A DNA stretch of 64,000 nucleotides from Candidatus Pelagibacter sp. FZCC0015 (GCF_007833635.1 NZ_CP031125.1:1240001-1304000); one strand, 5' to 3'. Shown: positions 1-8,538, numbered from the stretch's first letter. Program-made: numbers and translations. Notes: generated by a model from the letters alone, not told the origin.

Positions 1-135
1 AACAATATCTTTAATAAATTTTTTAAATCTGTGTTTTGGAAAATCTAAAGCATCATCTTCATTATAAAATTTACCATATAATTTCTGAATAATTATAACT
101 CTAGGGTTATTTTTTGGATTAAAATGAGTTCTCAT
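1..135 (-). CDS. nusB: NusB transcription antitermination factor, N-terminal part (cut by window edge)
   Basis: This is a partial gene: 45 codons are visible and the frame stays open to the window edge. NusB binds boxA RNA with ribosomal protein S10 in antitermination complexes. The visible N-terminus contains PRVIIIQKLYGKFYN, which fits the first helix of NusB, where an Arg is followed by a Gln-x-Leu-Tyr motif. The ATG at 135 overlaps the ribH stop as ATGA, so the two are probably translationally coupled. The ribH-nusB order is common in alphaproteobacteria. The call rests on a short stretch plus gene order. Confidence 0.72.
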   Translation of the reverse strand, partial: MRTHFNPKNNPRVIIIQKLYGKFYNEDDALDFPKHRFKKFIKDIV

Positions 136-524
136 TTTTGAGACAAAACTGAAATCACAGCTTCTGCAGCTTCAGCACCTTTTTTTCTTCTTGCTCTTGC
201 TTGAGCCATATTAAGACAGGTAATTATTCCATTTCCAATTGGTTTTTTACTATCTATAGATAATTTCATTATAGCATCTGTTGAAGCTTGAGAAATAAAA
301 TCAAAGTGCGGAGTTTGACCTTTAATTACACATCCTAAAGCTAAAAAACCATCATATTTATTTAAATTTTTAGAGATTGTAACTGGAATTTCAAAAGCAC
401 CAGGTACTTTAATAATTTTTATTATATTTTTTTTTGGAATTATTTTTAGAGCACTGCTTATTAAACCATCAGCAATATCTTTATAATAATCTGCTACAAC
501 AATTAAATATTTTTTTTTCATCAA
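132..524 (-). CDS. ribH: 6,7-dimethyl-8-ribityllumazine synthase
   Basis: Lumazine synthase condenses 5-amino-6-ribitylamino-uracil with 3,4-dihydroxy-2-butanone 4-phosphate, the penultimate step of riboflavin synthesis, and normally forms a large cytoplasmic oligomer. The 130-residue protein carries the substrate-binding motif VPGAFEIP (about residues 40-47) and GCVIKGQTPHFDFI, which supplies the catalytic His region. It is slightly shorter than the usual 140-160 residues, mainly at the ends. The start overlaps the ribB stop by 4 bp and the stop overlaps nusB, so it belongs to the minus-strand rib operon. The second of two adjacent Met codons could be the true start. Confidence 0.95.
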   Translation of the reverse strand: MMKKKYLIVVADYYKDIADGLISSALKIIPKKNIIKIIKVPGAFEIPVTISKNLNKYDGFLALGCVIKGQTPHFDFISQASTDAIMKLSIDSKKPIGNGIITCLNMAQARARRKKGAEAAEAVISVLSQK

Positions 525-1621
525 ATTAATTCCTGTTTTGTAATTTTTATACCATAACCATCAAGACCAATAACTTTTTTTGGTGATTTGGTGATTAATA
601 TCATGTTTTTAATTTTTAAGTCTTTAATAATTTGAGCTCCTATACCATAATTTCTTATTAACTTATCATTTCCTTTTTTATAAAAGTCTTTGTTTTTATA
701 ATCTTTTAAAGTCTGAGTTACTGATTTTAAATTTGAATCTTTGATAAAAACTAAAACGCAATTTTGATATTTTTTAAAATAATTTAAAGTCTTGTTAAAT
801 GAATTTGGTAGTGATTGATTTATTAGATAATTTTGTACAACATTAGAAGAAATTACTCTTACTCGTGGAGTAATACCTTTTTTTATTTTACCTTTTATTA
901 ATGCGAAGTGCTCTGAACCATCTAAAAGATTCTCATAAATTCTAATATTGTATTTTTGATTTTTTACATCAATCTTGCTTTGCTTTTTAAGTTTAATAAG
1001 TTTTTCTTTTTTTAGCCTATATGCGATCAGATCTTCTATTTTTCCAATTTTTAATTTATGTTTTTTTGCAAAATTGAATAAATGCTGACCTTTCGCCATT
1101 GTACCGTCTTCATTCATGATTTCACAAATTACAGCTGAGTTATTTTTTTTTGCTAATTTAGATATATCAACTGAAGCTTCAGTGTGTCCTGCTCGAACAA
1201 GAACACCACCATCTTTAGCAATAATTGGAAACACGTGACCAGGTGAAACAATTTCACTTTTATTTACATTTTTTTTTGAAGCAATTTTGATTGTTTTCGC
1301 TCTATCTTTAGCAGATATACCTGTTGTTATTCCTTTTTTTGCTTCAATAGAAATTGTAAATGCTGTCTTGTTTCTTGATTGATTTACTGGAGACATTAAA
1401 GATAAATTTAATCTTTTTGCTTGAAGTGAATCAAGTGCTAAACAAATCAAGCCTCGCCCGTATTTTGCCATGAAGTTAATGTTCTTTGCATTTGTGTCCG
1501 AGGTTGAAATAACTAAATCTCCTTCATTTTCTCTTTTTTCATCATCTACTAAAATAAACATACCACCTTTTTTAGCCACACTAATAATTGACTCTATTGA
1601 CGCAAAATTATTTTTTTCCAT
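521..1621 (-). CDS. ribB: 3,4-dihydroxy-2-butanone 4-phosphate synthase with degenerate GTP cyclohydrolase II-like C-terminal domain
   Basis: The N-terminal about 205 residues are a complete DHBP synthase, which converts ribulose 5-phosphate to the four-carbon riboflavin precursor. The acidic DDEKRENEGD loop (residues 26-35) and the RAGHTEA motif are intact. The C-terminal about 150 residues keep the GTP cyclohydrolase II fold signature (EHFALIKG, YGIGAQIIKDL, GLDGYGIKI). They lack the three zinc cysteines of the CxxxxxxxxxxCxC region and the catalytic RQEGRGIG segment; the only Cys lies in the QNCVLVF strand. The second domain is therefore probably inactive as a RibA enzyme, as in the described RibBX proteins. 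The gene overlaps ribE by 14 bp. Confidence 0.9.
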   Translation of the reverse strand: MEKNNFASIESIISVAKKGGMFILVDDEKRENEGDLVISTSDTNAKNINFMAKYGRGLICLALDSLQAKRLNLSLMSPVNQSRNKTAFTISIEAKKGITTGISAKDRAKTIKIASKKNVNKSEIVSPGHVFPIIAKDGGVLVRAGHTEASVDISKLAKKNNSAVICEIMNEDGTMAKGQHLFNFAKKHKLKIGKIEDLIAYRLKKEKLIKLKKQSKIDVKNQKYNIRIYENLLDGSEHFALIKGKIKKGITPRVRVISSNVVQNYLINQSLPNSFNKTLNYFKKYQNCVLVFIKDSNLKSVTQTLKDYKNKDFYKKGNDKLIRNYGIGAQIIKDLKIKNMILITKSPKKVIGLDGYGIKITKQELI

Positions 1622-2201
1622 TAAAATAATTCCTAACGTATTTAGACAAGATATCTATCTCTATGTTAACTAAACTAGATTTTTTTAAAGTTGATAAATT
1701 CGTTTCTTTGTAGGTGTGAGGGATAATCCAAATTTGGAAACCTTTTTTAGTCACTTTTGAAATTGTAAGAGAAATACCATTCACACAGATTGATGCTTTT
1801 TCTATTAAATGTTTTCTTTCCTTTTTAGGTAAATCAAAGTCAAAAAGAAATGATTTATCTATTTTTTTAATACTTAATACTTTACCAACAGTATCAACAT
1901 GTCCTTGACAAATATGTCCTGAAATTTTTGTACCGTATTTTAAAGGTAATTCTAAGTTTATTTTATCTTTTATTTTTAAAAATTTGAATTTTGATCGAAT
2001 TATTGTTTCTTTCGAAAGATAAAATTCCATAATTTTGGATTTATATGAAATTAAAGTTAGACAAACACCATCACAAGCAACTGACAAGCCCATGTCTTTA
2101 TTGGATACTTTAACATTACTTTTAACAAAAATATTAAGACCTTTAGGTCTTTTAATAATTTTAGTAATTGTACCTTGGTTATAAATTATTCCGTTAAACA
2201 T
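1608..2201 (-). CDS. ribE: Riboflavin synthase, alpha subunit
   Basis: Riboflavin synthase dismutates two lumazine molecules into riboflavin and the pyrimidine precursor, and acts as a trimer. The 197-residue protein has the expected two tandem lumazine-binding barrels. The first begins MFNGIIYNQGTI, a variant of the canonical MFTGII, and carries GLSVACDGVCLT. The second has ISGHICQGHVDTVG and ASICVNGISLTIS. It lies 6 bp downstream of ribD and overlaps ribB by 14 bp, so ribD-ribE-ribB-ribH form one coupled operon. Length and both domains look complete. Confidence 0.94.
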   Translation of the reverse strand: MFNGIIYNQGTITKIIKRPKGLNIFVKSNVKVSNKDMGLSVACDGVCLTLISYKSKIMEFYLSKETIIRSKFKFLKIKDKINLELPLKYGTKISGHICQGHVDTVGKVLSIKKIDKSFLFDFDLPKKERKHLIEKASICVNGISLTISKVTKKGFQIWIIPHTYKETNLSTLKKSSLVNIEIDILSKYVRNYFNGKK

Positions 2202-2207
2202 TTTTTT

Positions 2208-3311
2208 CTAACTATATAGTGTTATTATGTCTTTTCGTAAATTGAGATTTAGATTAATTTTTGTTTTATATTTTTGATTTAATATATTTTGACTACTAAA
2301 TTTCAAATATTCGAAGTTTTTAGAGAGGTTTTTTGGACTTTTATATAAATAAAATTTATTAAATATTTTATCCTTAATCAGTGAATTTGTTAATTTATCT
2401 CCCCCTTCGATTAGTAAATTTCTGCACCCATAATTATATAATTTTTTCAAAATTAATTTAATGTCAAATCTGTTATTTCTATCAACTCGAGATTTAATTA
2501 GATGTATTCCTTTTCTTTTAAATTTTGAAATTTTTGATTTGTCAGCTTTATTATAAAATATTAAAGTATTTTTATTATTAGAGGATTTAATTATATAACT
2601 ATTTATTTTAGAATTTAACTTGTTGTCTAAAATAATTCTTTTTGGAGAAAATTTTTCAAAACCTTTCAAACGGCAATTTAGTTTTGGATTATCTTTATTT
2701 AGTGTTTTGTGAGTAATCATCAAACTATCATTTTGATATCTCAACATGTGTGTAAACTTATCTGAGTAAGAATTTGTAATTTTTTTTTGATTCTTGCTGT
2801 AAATAATATTATTTTTTGAAATAGCTATTTTGCCAGTAACAAAAGGTAATTTTTTCTTTCTATTAAAAAAATAAGGTAAATAAAAACTTTCAATTTTGCT
2901 TTTTAATAAACCTTTTTTTACAATTATTTTTTTTGACTTTAAAATTTTAAAACTTTTATTTCTTACTCTTTTATCTATGTCGGTAACAGAATATATAACC
3001 TCAGAAATTTTTGATTTTATTATCGCATCAGTGCATGGTGGTGTTAATCCATGATGACAACATGGCTCTAAAGTAACATACATTTTTGAGCCTTCTAATT
3101 CATCAAAACTATTTTTAATCGCATTAAATTCAGCGTGTGGTCTTCCATTAAATGAGGTTTGTCCTATGGAAATAATTTTATCATTTTTGACAATAAGACA
3201 GCCTACAGAAGGATTTGATCCTGTCTGTCCATGACGAGATTTAGCCAAGTCCAAGGCTAATTCCATGTAAAATTTATCTTTTGATGAAAATTTATCTTTT
3301 TTTGTAGACAT
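2208..3311 (-). CDS. ribD: Bifunctional diaminohydroxyphosphoribosylaminopyrimidine deaminase / 5-amino-6-(5-phosphoribosylamino)uracil reductase
   Basis: RibD performs the second and third steps after GTP opening in riboflavin synthesis. The N-terminal cytidine-deaminase-like domain has the zinc motifs HAEFNAI and EPCCHHGLTPPC. The C-terminal half is a dihydrofolate-reductase-like domain (about residues 150-367), with the LLIEGGDKL segment near its end. The frame is open to 3374, but those extra residues lie inside nrdR and look unlike RibD. The ATG at 3311, giving MSTKKDKFSSKDKFYMELAL and 367 residues, matches the usual length and leaves a 20 bp overlap with nrdR. The nrdR-ribD order is widely conserved. 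Confidence 0.93.
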   Translation of the reverse strand: MSTKKDKFSSKDKFYMELALDLAKSRHGQTGSNPSVGCLIVKNDKIISIGQTSFNGRPHAEFNAIKNSFDELEGSKMYVTLEPCCHHGLTPPCTDAIIKSKISEVIYSVTDIDKRVRNKSFKILKSKKIIVKKGLLKSKIESFYLPYFFNRKKKLPFVTGKIAISKNNIIYSKNQKKITNSYSDKFTHMLRYQNDSLMITHKTLNKDNPKLNCRLKGFEKFSPKRIILDNKLNSKINSYIIKSSNNKNTLIFYNKADKSKISKFKRKGIHLIKSRVDRNNRFDIKLILKKLYNYGCRNLLIEGGDKLTNSLIKDKIFNKFYLYKSPKNLSKNFEYLKFSSQNILNQKYKTKINLNLNLRKDIITLYS

Positions 3312-3750
3312 CAAGCTTGTCCACGAATTGTACGAAATCTTTTTCTTCTCTAAAGTTTCTATATACAGATGCAAATCTTACATATCCAACTGGGTCTAAA
3401 TCTTTTAATCCATCCATAACCATTGTCCCAATTGTATTTGTTGATATCTCTCCTTGTCCTAGTTCTTCAAGAGATCTTGAAATGTTACTGATGAATTTTT
3501 CTATTGTAGCCGTATCTATTGGTCTTTTTTTTAGAGCTATGTAGATTGATTTAGATAATTTATCACGGTCAAATGATGATTTTCTTCCATTTTTTTTTAC
3601 AACCATCAATTCTCTAAATTGAATTCTCTCAAATGTAGTAAATCTTTCACCGCATATGCATAATCTTCTTCTTCTTATTGCGGTACCATCTTCAGTTGGA
3701 CGTGAGTCTACAACAGATGTATCACCTTTTTTTTCGCACGGACAAATCAT
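3292..3750 (-). CDS. nrdR: Transcriptional repressor NrdR (ATP-cone, zinc ribbon) with unusual CxC knuckles
   Basis: NrdR senses ATP/dATP through an ATP-cone and represses ribonucleotide reductase genes through an N-terminal zinc ribbon that binds NrdR boxes. The ATP-cone (LMVVKKNGRKSSFDRDKL onward) and the C-terminal VGYVRFASVYRNF motif are canonical. The zinc ribbon is odd. Family members have CPxC and CxxC knuckles, whereas this protein reads MICPCEKK and RRRLCICGERF, so both Cys pairs are CxC. The flanking DSRPTEDGTAIRRRR is normal and the frame is intact, so this does not look like a sequencing error. It sits 3 bp after glyA and overlaps ribD. Confidence 0.93.
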   Translation of the reverse strand: MICPCEKKGDTSVVDSRPTEDGTAIRRRRLCICGERFTTFERIQFRELMVVKKNGRKSSFDRDKLSKSIYIALKKRPIDTATIEKFISNISRSLEELGQGEISTNTIGTMVMDGLKDLDPVGYVRFASVYRNFREEKDFVQFVDKLDVYKKR

Positions 3751-3753
3751 TTA

Positions 3754-5061
3754 CTAAAGGTTCTTATATATCGGAAATGAAGAAGTTAAAGAAATAACTT
3801 CATTTTTTACTTCGTTTTCTATTTTGCTATTATCTGTTGGATTTTCAGATAAACCTTTTAAAGTTTTTGTTATTAATTCACCTACTGTTTTAAACTCATT
3901 TAAACCAAATCCACGAGTTGTAGCCGCTTGAGTTCCTAATCTTATTCCAGATGTAATCATGGGTTTTTCTGTATCAAATGGAATACCATTTTTATTACAT
4001 GTAATATTTGCTCTAGATAAACTCTCTGCAGCAAGATTTCCTTTTACATTGTAGGGTCTTAAATCAACCAACATCAAATGTGTATCTGTCCCATCTGAGT
4101 AAATTTTAAATCCATTATTTTTTAAAGTTTCTGCTAACATTTTAGCGTTTGCTAATACAGATTTAATGTAATCTTGAAATTCTGGTTGTAGCGCTTCAAG
4201 AAAGCCAGCTGCTTTTGCAGCAATAATATGCATTAAAGGACCTCCTTGGTAACCAGGGAAAACAGCTGTATTAAATTTTTTAGCAAGTTCTTCGTGATTA
4301 GTTAAAATTATTCCTCCTCTTGCACTTCTAAAAACCTTATGAGTTGTAGAAGTAACCACATGAGCATAATCACAGGGATTAGGGTATCCTTTACCAGCAA
4401 CTAAACCTGAGAAATGAGCCATATCAACCATCAAGTATGCTCCAACTTTATCTGCAATCTCTCTAAATCTTTTAAAGTCAATTACTCTAGAATAAGCACT
4501 CCCACCCGCAATTATTAATTTTGGTTTATGTTCTAATGCAAGTTTTTCAACATTATCATAATCTATCAACTCAGATTCTTTATCTACATCATAGCCTACA
4601 GCATTAAACCATTTACCAGACATTGAAATTTTTAATCCATGAGTAATGTGGCCACCTGAATTTAAACTCATACCCATAAATGTATCACCTGGGCTTAATA
4701 AGGCTAAAAACACTGCTCCATTAGCTTGCGCACCTGAGTGTGGTTGAGCATTTGCAAATTTGCAATTAAATAATTTTTTTAATCTTTCAATGGCAAGGTT
4801 TTCTGCTACATCAACATGCTCGCAACCATTATAATATCTTTTGCCAGGATAACCTTCGGCATATTTGTTAGTTAAAACTGATCCTTGTGCTTCTAATACT
4901 GCTTGAGATACTATATTTTCAGACGCAATTAGCTCAATATGTTGCTGTTGTCTTATTAATTCATCTTTAATAGCTTTATAAAGTTCAGGATCTTTTACAG
5001 ATAAACTATCCTCAAAAAAACTTTTATAACTATCGTTTAAATAACTTTTTTCGCTCGACAT
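3754..5061 (-). CDS. glyA: Serine hydroxymethyltransferase
   Basis: SHMT interconverts serine plus tetrahydrofolate with glycine plus 5,10-methylene-tetrahydrofolate using PLP, and is the main source of one-carbon units. The 435-residue protein is full length and contains the early motif [11 protein letters not shown], the substrate segment [15 protein letters not shown] and the PLP-lysine motif [14 protein letters not shown]. It lies 2 bp after rpiB and 3 bp before nrdR. With only 2 bp upstream there is no room for a gene-specific riboswitch leader, so it probably shares a promoter further upstream. SAR11 biology is known to depend on glycine/serine metabolism, and soxBDAG nearby also feeds one-carbon metabolism. 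Confidence 0.97.
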   Translation of the reverse strand: MSSEKSYLNDSYKSFFEDSLSVKDPELYKAIKDELIRQQQHIELIASENIVSQAVLEAQGSVLTNKYAEGYPGKRYYNGCEHVDVAENLAIERLKKLFNCKFANAQPHSGAQANGAVFLALLSPGDTFMGMSLNSGGHITHGLKISMSGKWFNAVGYDVDKESELIDYDNVEKLALEHKPKLIIAGGSAYSRVIDFKRFREIADKVGAYLMVDMAHFSGLVAGKGYPNPCDYAHVVTSTTHKVFRSARGGIILTNHEELAKKFNTAVFPGYQGGPLMHIIAAKAAGFLEALQPEFQDYIKSVLANAKMLAETLKNNGFKIYSDGTDTHLMLVDLRPYNVKGNLAAESLSRANITCNKNGIPFDTEKPMITSGIRLGTQAATTRGFGLNEFKTVGELITKTLKGLSENPTDNSKIENEVKNEVISLTSSFPIYKNL

Positions 5062-5063
5062 AA

Positions 5064-5489
5064 TTATATTTTCTTAACTCTTCTCAAGTGTCTACCACCA
5101 TCAAATTTAGTATTTAAAAAAACACTTACAAATTTCAAAGCATTTTTTTTGGTTATCAACCGTGACCCTAATGTAATGATGTTTGCATCGTTATGCAATC
5201 TGGATAATTTCGTTGATTTTAGATTAAAACATTGTGCAGCGCGAATATTTTTATGCTTATTTGCCGCAATATTCATTCCAGTCCCAGATCCACACACTAA
5301 AATACCAACATTACTCTTTCTTGATTTGACTTTTCTAGCAACTTTGTGAGCATAGTCAGGATAATCAACACTGCTATCATCTTTGGGACCAAGATCCTCA
5401 AATTTTACTTTGTTATTCCTTAAATAATCTTTGATTGTTTCTTTTAATTTAAATCCAGCGTGATCTGATGAAATAAATATTTTTCTCAA
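5064..5489 (-). CDS. rpiB: Ribose-5-phosphate isomerase B
   Basis: RpiB interconverts ribose 5-phosphate and ribulose 5-phosphate, the latter being the substrate of RibB downstream. The 141-residue protein starts with [12 protein letters not shown] and has the phosphate-binding/catalytic motif [17 protein letters not shown], both diagnostic of the RpiB/LacAB family. The C-terminus [11 protein letters not shown] resembles the RpiB end. The rpiB-glyA-nrdR-ribD order is typical of alphaproteobacteria. It lies 1 bp downstream of the hydroxylase-like gene and 2 bp upstream of glyA. Confidence 0.94.
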   Translation of the reverse strand: MRKIFISSDHAGFKLKETIKDYLRNNKVKFEDLGPKDDSSVDYPDYAHKVARKVKSRKSNVGILVCGSGTGMNIAANKHKNIRAAQCFNLKSTKLSRLHNDANIITLGSRLITKKNALKFVSVFLNTKFDGGRHLRRVKKI

Positions 5490-5490
5490 A

Positions 5491-6129
5491 TTAATTAAAT
5501 TTGTAATCTAAAACACAAGCAACTAAATGTATTCTATTCTCTTCTCCACCATTAAATGCGTTGTGATACTTAGTATTGTTTGTAACCCAAACTGAACCAT
5601 CAGCAGGCATATGTTTAGCAACATTATCAATTACCATTAAACAACCAGGGTTTGTTATAATAGGTATATGTAATCTTGGTTCAGGATCTCTGTGCCAACT
5701 TAAAGTTGATCTAGGCTCTTTTAAAAGAATCCTAACTCTTCCAAGTTTATATTTTTTTGAAAGGACATCATAAACCTCTTTAAAATATGTGTTATCATAG
5801 TCTTTAATAAATTCTGAGTAAGATGATTCATCAATCATTTCATCTCTAGAAACTTCTTTTCCTGATTTGTCAGGTTTAGTCCAGTATACTCCACGAGCTT
5901 TATTACCTTTTATTGAATCTGGATCACCAGGTATTTGAGTTAGAGATATAGCACCAAAGTGAGTAACACCTGCATCTTCAAATTTTTTAATCTTAACTAT
6001 CTGGTGATATGCTTCTTGTAATTTCTCTATATCAAACTTAATTTCTTGTTTCTGGAAATCACTAAAGTCCAAAATCCTATCTTCTTTTTTGATGTTTAAG
6101 TCTACAACTTTTGAGTTTTCTGTCGCCAT
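5491..6129 (-). CDS. Aspartyl/asparaginyl beta-hydroxylase-like Fe(II)/2-oxoglutarate dioxygenase
   Basis: The 212-residue protein resembles the aspartyl/asparaginyl beta-hydroxylase fold, a jelly-roll Fe(II)- and 2-oxoglutarate-dependent oxygenase. The core is WHRDPEPRLHIPI (H146 and D148 as candidate metal ligands), followed by the PADGSVW turn, KYHNAFNGG (H189) and ENRIHL (R199 as candidate 2-oxoglutarate ligand). No signal peptide or membrane segment is visible, so it is probably cytoplasmic. The substrate cannot be inferred. It is the first gene of the hydroxylase-rpiB-glyA-nrdR-rib run, with a plausible promoter just upstream at 6155-6183. Confidence 0.75.
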   Translation of the reverse strand: MATENSKVVDLNIKKEDRILDFSDFQKQEIKFDIEKLQEAYHQIVKIKKFEDAGVTHFGAISLTQIPGDPDSIKGNKARGVYWTKPDKSGKEVSRDEMIDESSYSEFIKDYDNTYFKEVYDVLSKKYKLGRVRILLKEPRSTLSWHRDPEPRLHIPIITNPGCLMVIDNVAKHMPADGSVWVTNNTKYHNAFNGGEENRIHLVACVLDYKFN

Positions 6130-6154
6130 CGTGATTGCTTTCTACTCTTTTTTT

Positions 6155-6183
6155 TGTATATGTGTATATTACATTTGTCGCAA
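6155..6183 (-). promoter_or_regulatory. Putative sigma-70-type promoter for the hydroxylase-rpiB-glyA-nrdR-rib operon
   Basis: On the minus strand a -35-like TTGCGA (6183-6178) is followed after exactly 17 bp by a -10-like TATACA (6160-6155); each matches the consensus at 4 of 6 positions. Transcription would start near 6148, about 20 bp before the ATG at 6129. The 73 bp region is shared with the divergent hemB, and I see no equally good box for hemB. The genome is AT-rich, so chance matches are common. Confidence 0.4.
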
Positions 6184-6202
6184 TTTAAAAGTAAATTAAA
6201 AC

Positions 6203-7192
6203 ATGATTATTGGTAAATATCCTAGTCTTAGACTCAGAAGAAGCAGAAAAGATCCTTGGTCAAGAAGATTGATTCAAGAAAATACCTTAAGTCCAAATGA
6301 TTTTATACTCCCTATTTTTTTAATTGAAGGGTCAAATAAACGACAAGAGATTTCATCAATGCCTGGCGTTTACAGGTATACAATTAATCGATTGAGCCAA
6401 ATTGTGGATAAAGCAATAAAATTAGGAATACCAATGATAGCTCTTTTCCCAAAGACACAAAACTCAAAAAAAGATGAATTGGGAACAGAATCACTAAATG
6501 AAAATAATTTAGTTTGTAAAGCGATACAAGAAGTCAAAAAAAGATACAAAAACCAAATCGGTATAATGTGCGATGTTGCTTTAGATCCTTACACATCACA
6601 TGGTCATGATGGTTTGATCAAGTCTAACATTATATTAAATGACGAAACAATTGAGGTTTTGATCAATCAATCATTACTACAAGCTGAGATGGGTTGTGAT
6701 GTACTGGCACCTTCAGACATGATGGATGGCAGAATAGGAAAAATAAGAAAAGCTTTAGATAAAAACAAATTCCAAAATGTTCAAATATTATCGTACGCTG
6801 CAAAATATGCCTCAAGCTTTTATGGACCTTTTAGAGATGCTGTCGGATCTAAAGGTTCTTTAAAAGGAAATAAAAAAACTTATCAGATGGATTATAGAAA
6901 TTCTGATGAAGCTTTAAGAGAAGTTGCATTAGATATTAAAGAAGGTGCTGATATGGTAATGGTTAAACCAGGTATGCCCTACTTAGACATAATAAAATCA
7001 ATTAAAGAAAAATTTAAATTACCTGTATTTGCCTATCAAGTATCAGGAGAATACAGCTTAATTGAAACAGCTATAACAAAAAAATTGATTAATAAAGATG
7101 CTATATATGAAAGCTTAGTTGCTTTTAAGAGAGCTGGTGCCAATGCTATAGTAAGCTATTACGCTGATAGAATTGATAAAATAATAAAATAA
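6203..7192 (+). CDS. hemB: Delta-aminolevulinic acid dehydratase (porphobilinogen synthase), Mg-type
   Basis: HemB condenses two 5-aminolevulinate molecules to porphobilinogen in heme biosynthesis. The 329-residue protein is full length. The Schiff-base lysine region MVMVKPGMPYLDII and the substrate motif YAAKYASSFYGPFRDA are intact. The metal loop reads DVALDPYTSHGHDG: the three Cys of zinc-type enzymes (DxCxC...C) are replaced by Ala and Asp, the pattern of the Mg-dependent Pseudomonas-type enzyme. This would spare zinc, which is scarce in the open ocean. The gene is monocistronic, and its stop is immediately adjacent to the convergent recO stop. Confidence 0.96.
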   Translation: MIIGKYPSLRLRRSRKDPWSRRLIQENTLSPNDFILPIFLIEGSNKRQEISSMPGVYRYTINRLSQIVDKAIKLGIPMIALFPKTQNSKKDELGTESLNENNLVCKAIQEVKKRYKNQIGIMCDVALDPYTSHGHDGLIKSNIILNDETIEVLINQSLLQAEMGCDVLAPSDMMDGRIGKIRKALDKNKFQNVQILSYAAKYASSFYGPFRDAVGSKGSLKGNKKTYQMDYRNSDEALREVALDIKEGADMVMVKPGMPYLDIIKSIKEKFKLPVFAYQVSGEYSLIETAITKKLINKDAIYESLVAFKRAGANAIVSYYADRIDKIIK

Positions 7193-7873
7193 TTATTTTA
7201 ACGTATTTAAGAATAACAACCTGCTATTTGGATAATTTAAATTATTTGGTCTTAATATAGTTTTATCCAAATAATCGCCTACCAATTTCAAACCGTTCAA
7301 TAAAGTACCAAGATCATTAACTTCTATATCTTTTTCAATCAAAAAATTAGGTACATATTTTTTTTCATTTAAAGAACTTGCATAATATACAGTTTTGTTA
7401 CCTTCTAAATCTTTTTCAACTAAATTTTCAAGGGCTAAGTCGTATCCTAATATTTTAAGTAATTCTAATTCCCAAAATATATATTTTTTTATCCAATCTT
7501 TTTCTTTTAAAATTAAAAATAAATTTTGAATTATAAAATAAACTTTATCGTTAGATTGAGACTCTGCTGTTAATATTTTGATCAAATTCATAGCAGATGT
7601 GATACAGGATAACTTTTGCTTATGATCAAAATATAATGGAGTATAAGCATTTAAAATTTCAATTTTAAAATAACCTATTCTGTTTTCATTTTTAGAATTG
7701 TAATTAACATGGAGTTTATTACCAAGCTGAAGATAATTTTTAATTTTTTTTGAAGTACCGCCAAATATAATTCCGGATATCTTTCCTTTATGTTTTGTAT
7801 ATAATTCAGCAATTAATGAATTTTCATTATATCTATTTTTACTTATTAAAAATCCTTCGTCTGACCAATTCAT
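7193..7873 (-). CDS. recO: DNA repair protein RecO
   Basis: RecO helps load RecA onto SSB-coated single-stranded DNA in the RecFOR pathway. The 226-residue protein starts with the typical N-terminal OB-fold sequence (EGFLISKNRYNENSLIAELYT, then HKGKISGIIFGG). The helical C-terminal domain contains ELELLKILGYDLAL, a conserved RecO helix. No zinc-finger cysteines are present, as in many alphaproteobacterial members. It overlaps rnc by 4 bp as the last gene of the dapA-to-recO operon. In many relatives era lies between rnc and recO; here it does not. Confidence 0.88.
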   Translation of the reverse strand: MNWSDEGFLISKNRYNENSLIAELYTKHKGKISGIIFGGTSKKIKNYLQLGNKLHVNYNSKNENRIGYFKIEILNAYTPLYFDHKQKLSCITSAMNLIKILTAESQSNDKVYFIIQNLFLILKEKDWIKKYIFWELELLKILGYDLALENLVEKDLEGNKTVYYASSLNEKKYVPNFLIEKDIEVNDLGTLLNGLKLVGDYLDKTILRPNNLNYPNSRLLFLNTLK

Positions 7874-8538
7874 TTTTTATTTGTATTTTTTAAACATTCT
7901 ATAGCGGCATTTTGCTCAGCTTCTTTCTTTGATTTTCCAGTCGCTATAAAATATTTTGTATTAGGCAATTTTACTCCAACTTTAAATATGGGTTTGTGTC
8001 TTGGACCTGTATTTGAAATTAATTTATAAGTAGGTAATTTTTTAAAGTTTTTTAAAGTTAATTCCTGTAACTTTGTTTTTGCATCTATTTCTGTAACTAC
8101 ACTTTTTTCAATATGATCTTGCCACAAGTTTAAAATTGTTTTTTCAACTATTGTAAAACCTTTATCAAGATAAATAGCACCAATTAATGCTTCACAGCTA
8201 TCAGATATTATTTTGTCCTCAATTTTTATTTTTCTATTGTTGGAGTTAAATGTTTTAACATAGCTAGCTAAATTGATTTTTTTTGCTATATCCAGACAAG
8301 TTTTTTTATTAACTAGCGATGCAAATTTTTTATCAAGAATACCCTCTTTTTCTCCTGGATAAATTTCTAAAAGTTTTTTTGCTATGACTAAACCAAGAAC
8401 TCTATCGCCTAGAAACTCTATCTTTTCATTATTTTCATTTGGATTAAAGCTTTTATGCGTGAGGGCTTGAATAAGTAGATCTTTATTTTTAAATTTTAAA
8501 TCAATTTTTTTTTCTAAACTTTGATAATTAATTTTCAT
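7870..8538 (-). CDS. rnc: Ribonuclease III
   Basis: RNase III cleaves double-stranded RNA and processes rRNA precursors. The 222-residue protein has the catalytic signature KIEFLGDRVLGLVIA, the second acidic motif SDSCEALIGAIYLD, and a C-terminal dsRNA-binding domain (about residues 150-222, with AKTKLQELT and KSKKEAEQNAA). The start overlaps the lepB stop by one base and the stop overlaps recO by 4 bp. The lepB-rnc order is widely conserved. All catalytic acidic positions appear present. Confidence 0.95.
   Translation of the reverse strand: MKINYQSLEKKIDLKFKNKDLLIQALTHKSFNPNENNEKIEFLGDRVLGLVIAKKLLEIYPGEKEGILDKKFASLVNKKTCLDIAKKINLASYVKTFNSNNRKIKIEDKIISDSCEALIGAIYLDKGFTIVEKTILNLWQDHIEKSVVTEIDAKTKLQELTLKNFKKLPTYKLISNTGPRHKPIFKVGVKLPNTKYFIATGKSKKEAEQNAAIECLKNTNKK

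Noticed and set aside
3312..3374. The 21-codon upstream extension of ribD
   Set aside because: It lies inside nrdR in another frame and is not RibD-like; the ATG at 3311 gives a normal RibD N-terminus.
5062..5063. Glycine riboswitch before glyA
   Set aside because: Only 2 bp separate rpiB and glyA, so no leader can be present at this position.
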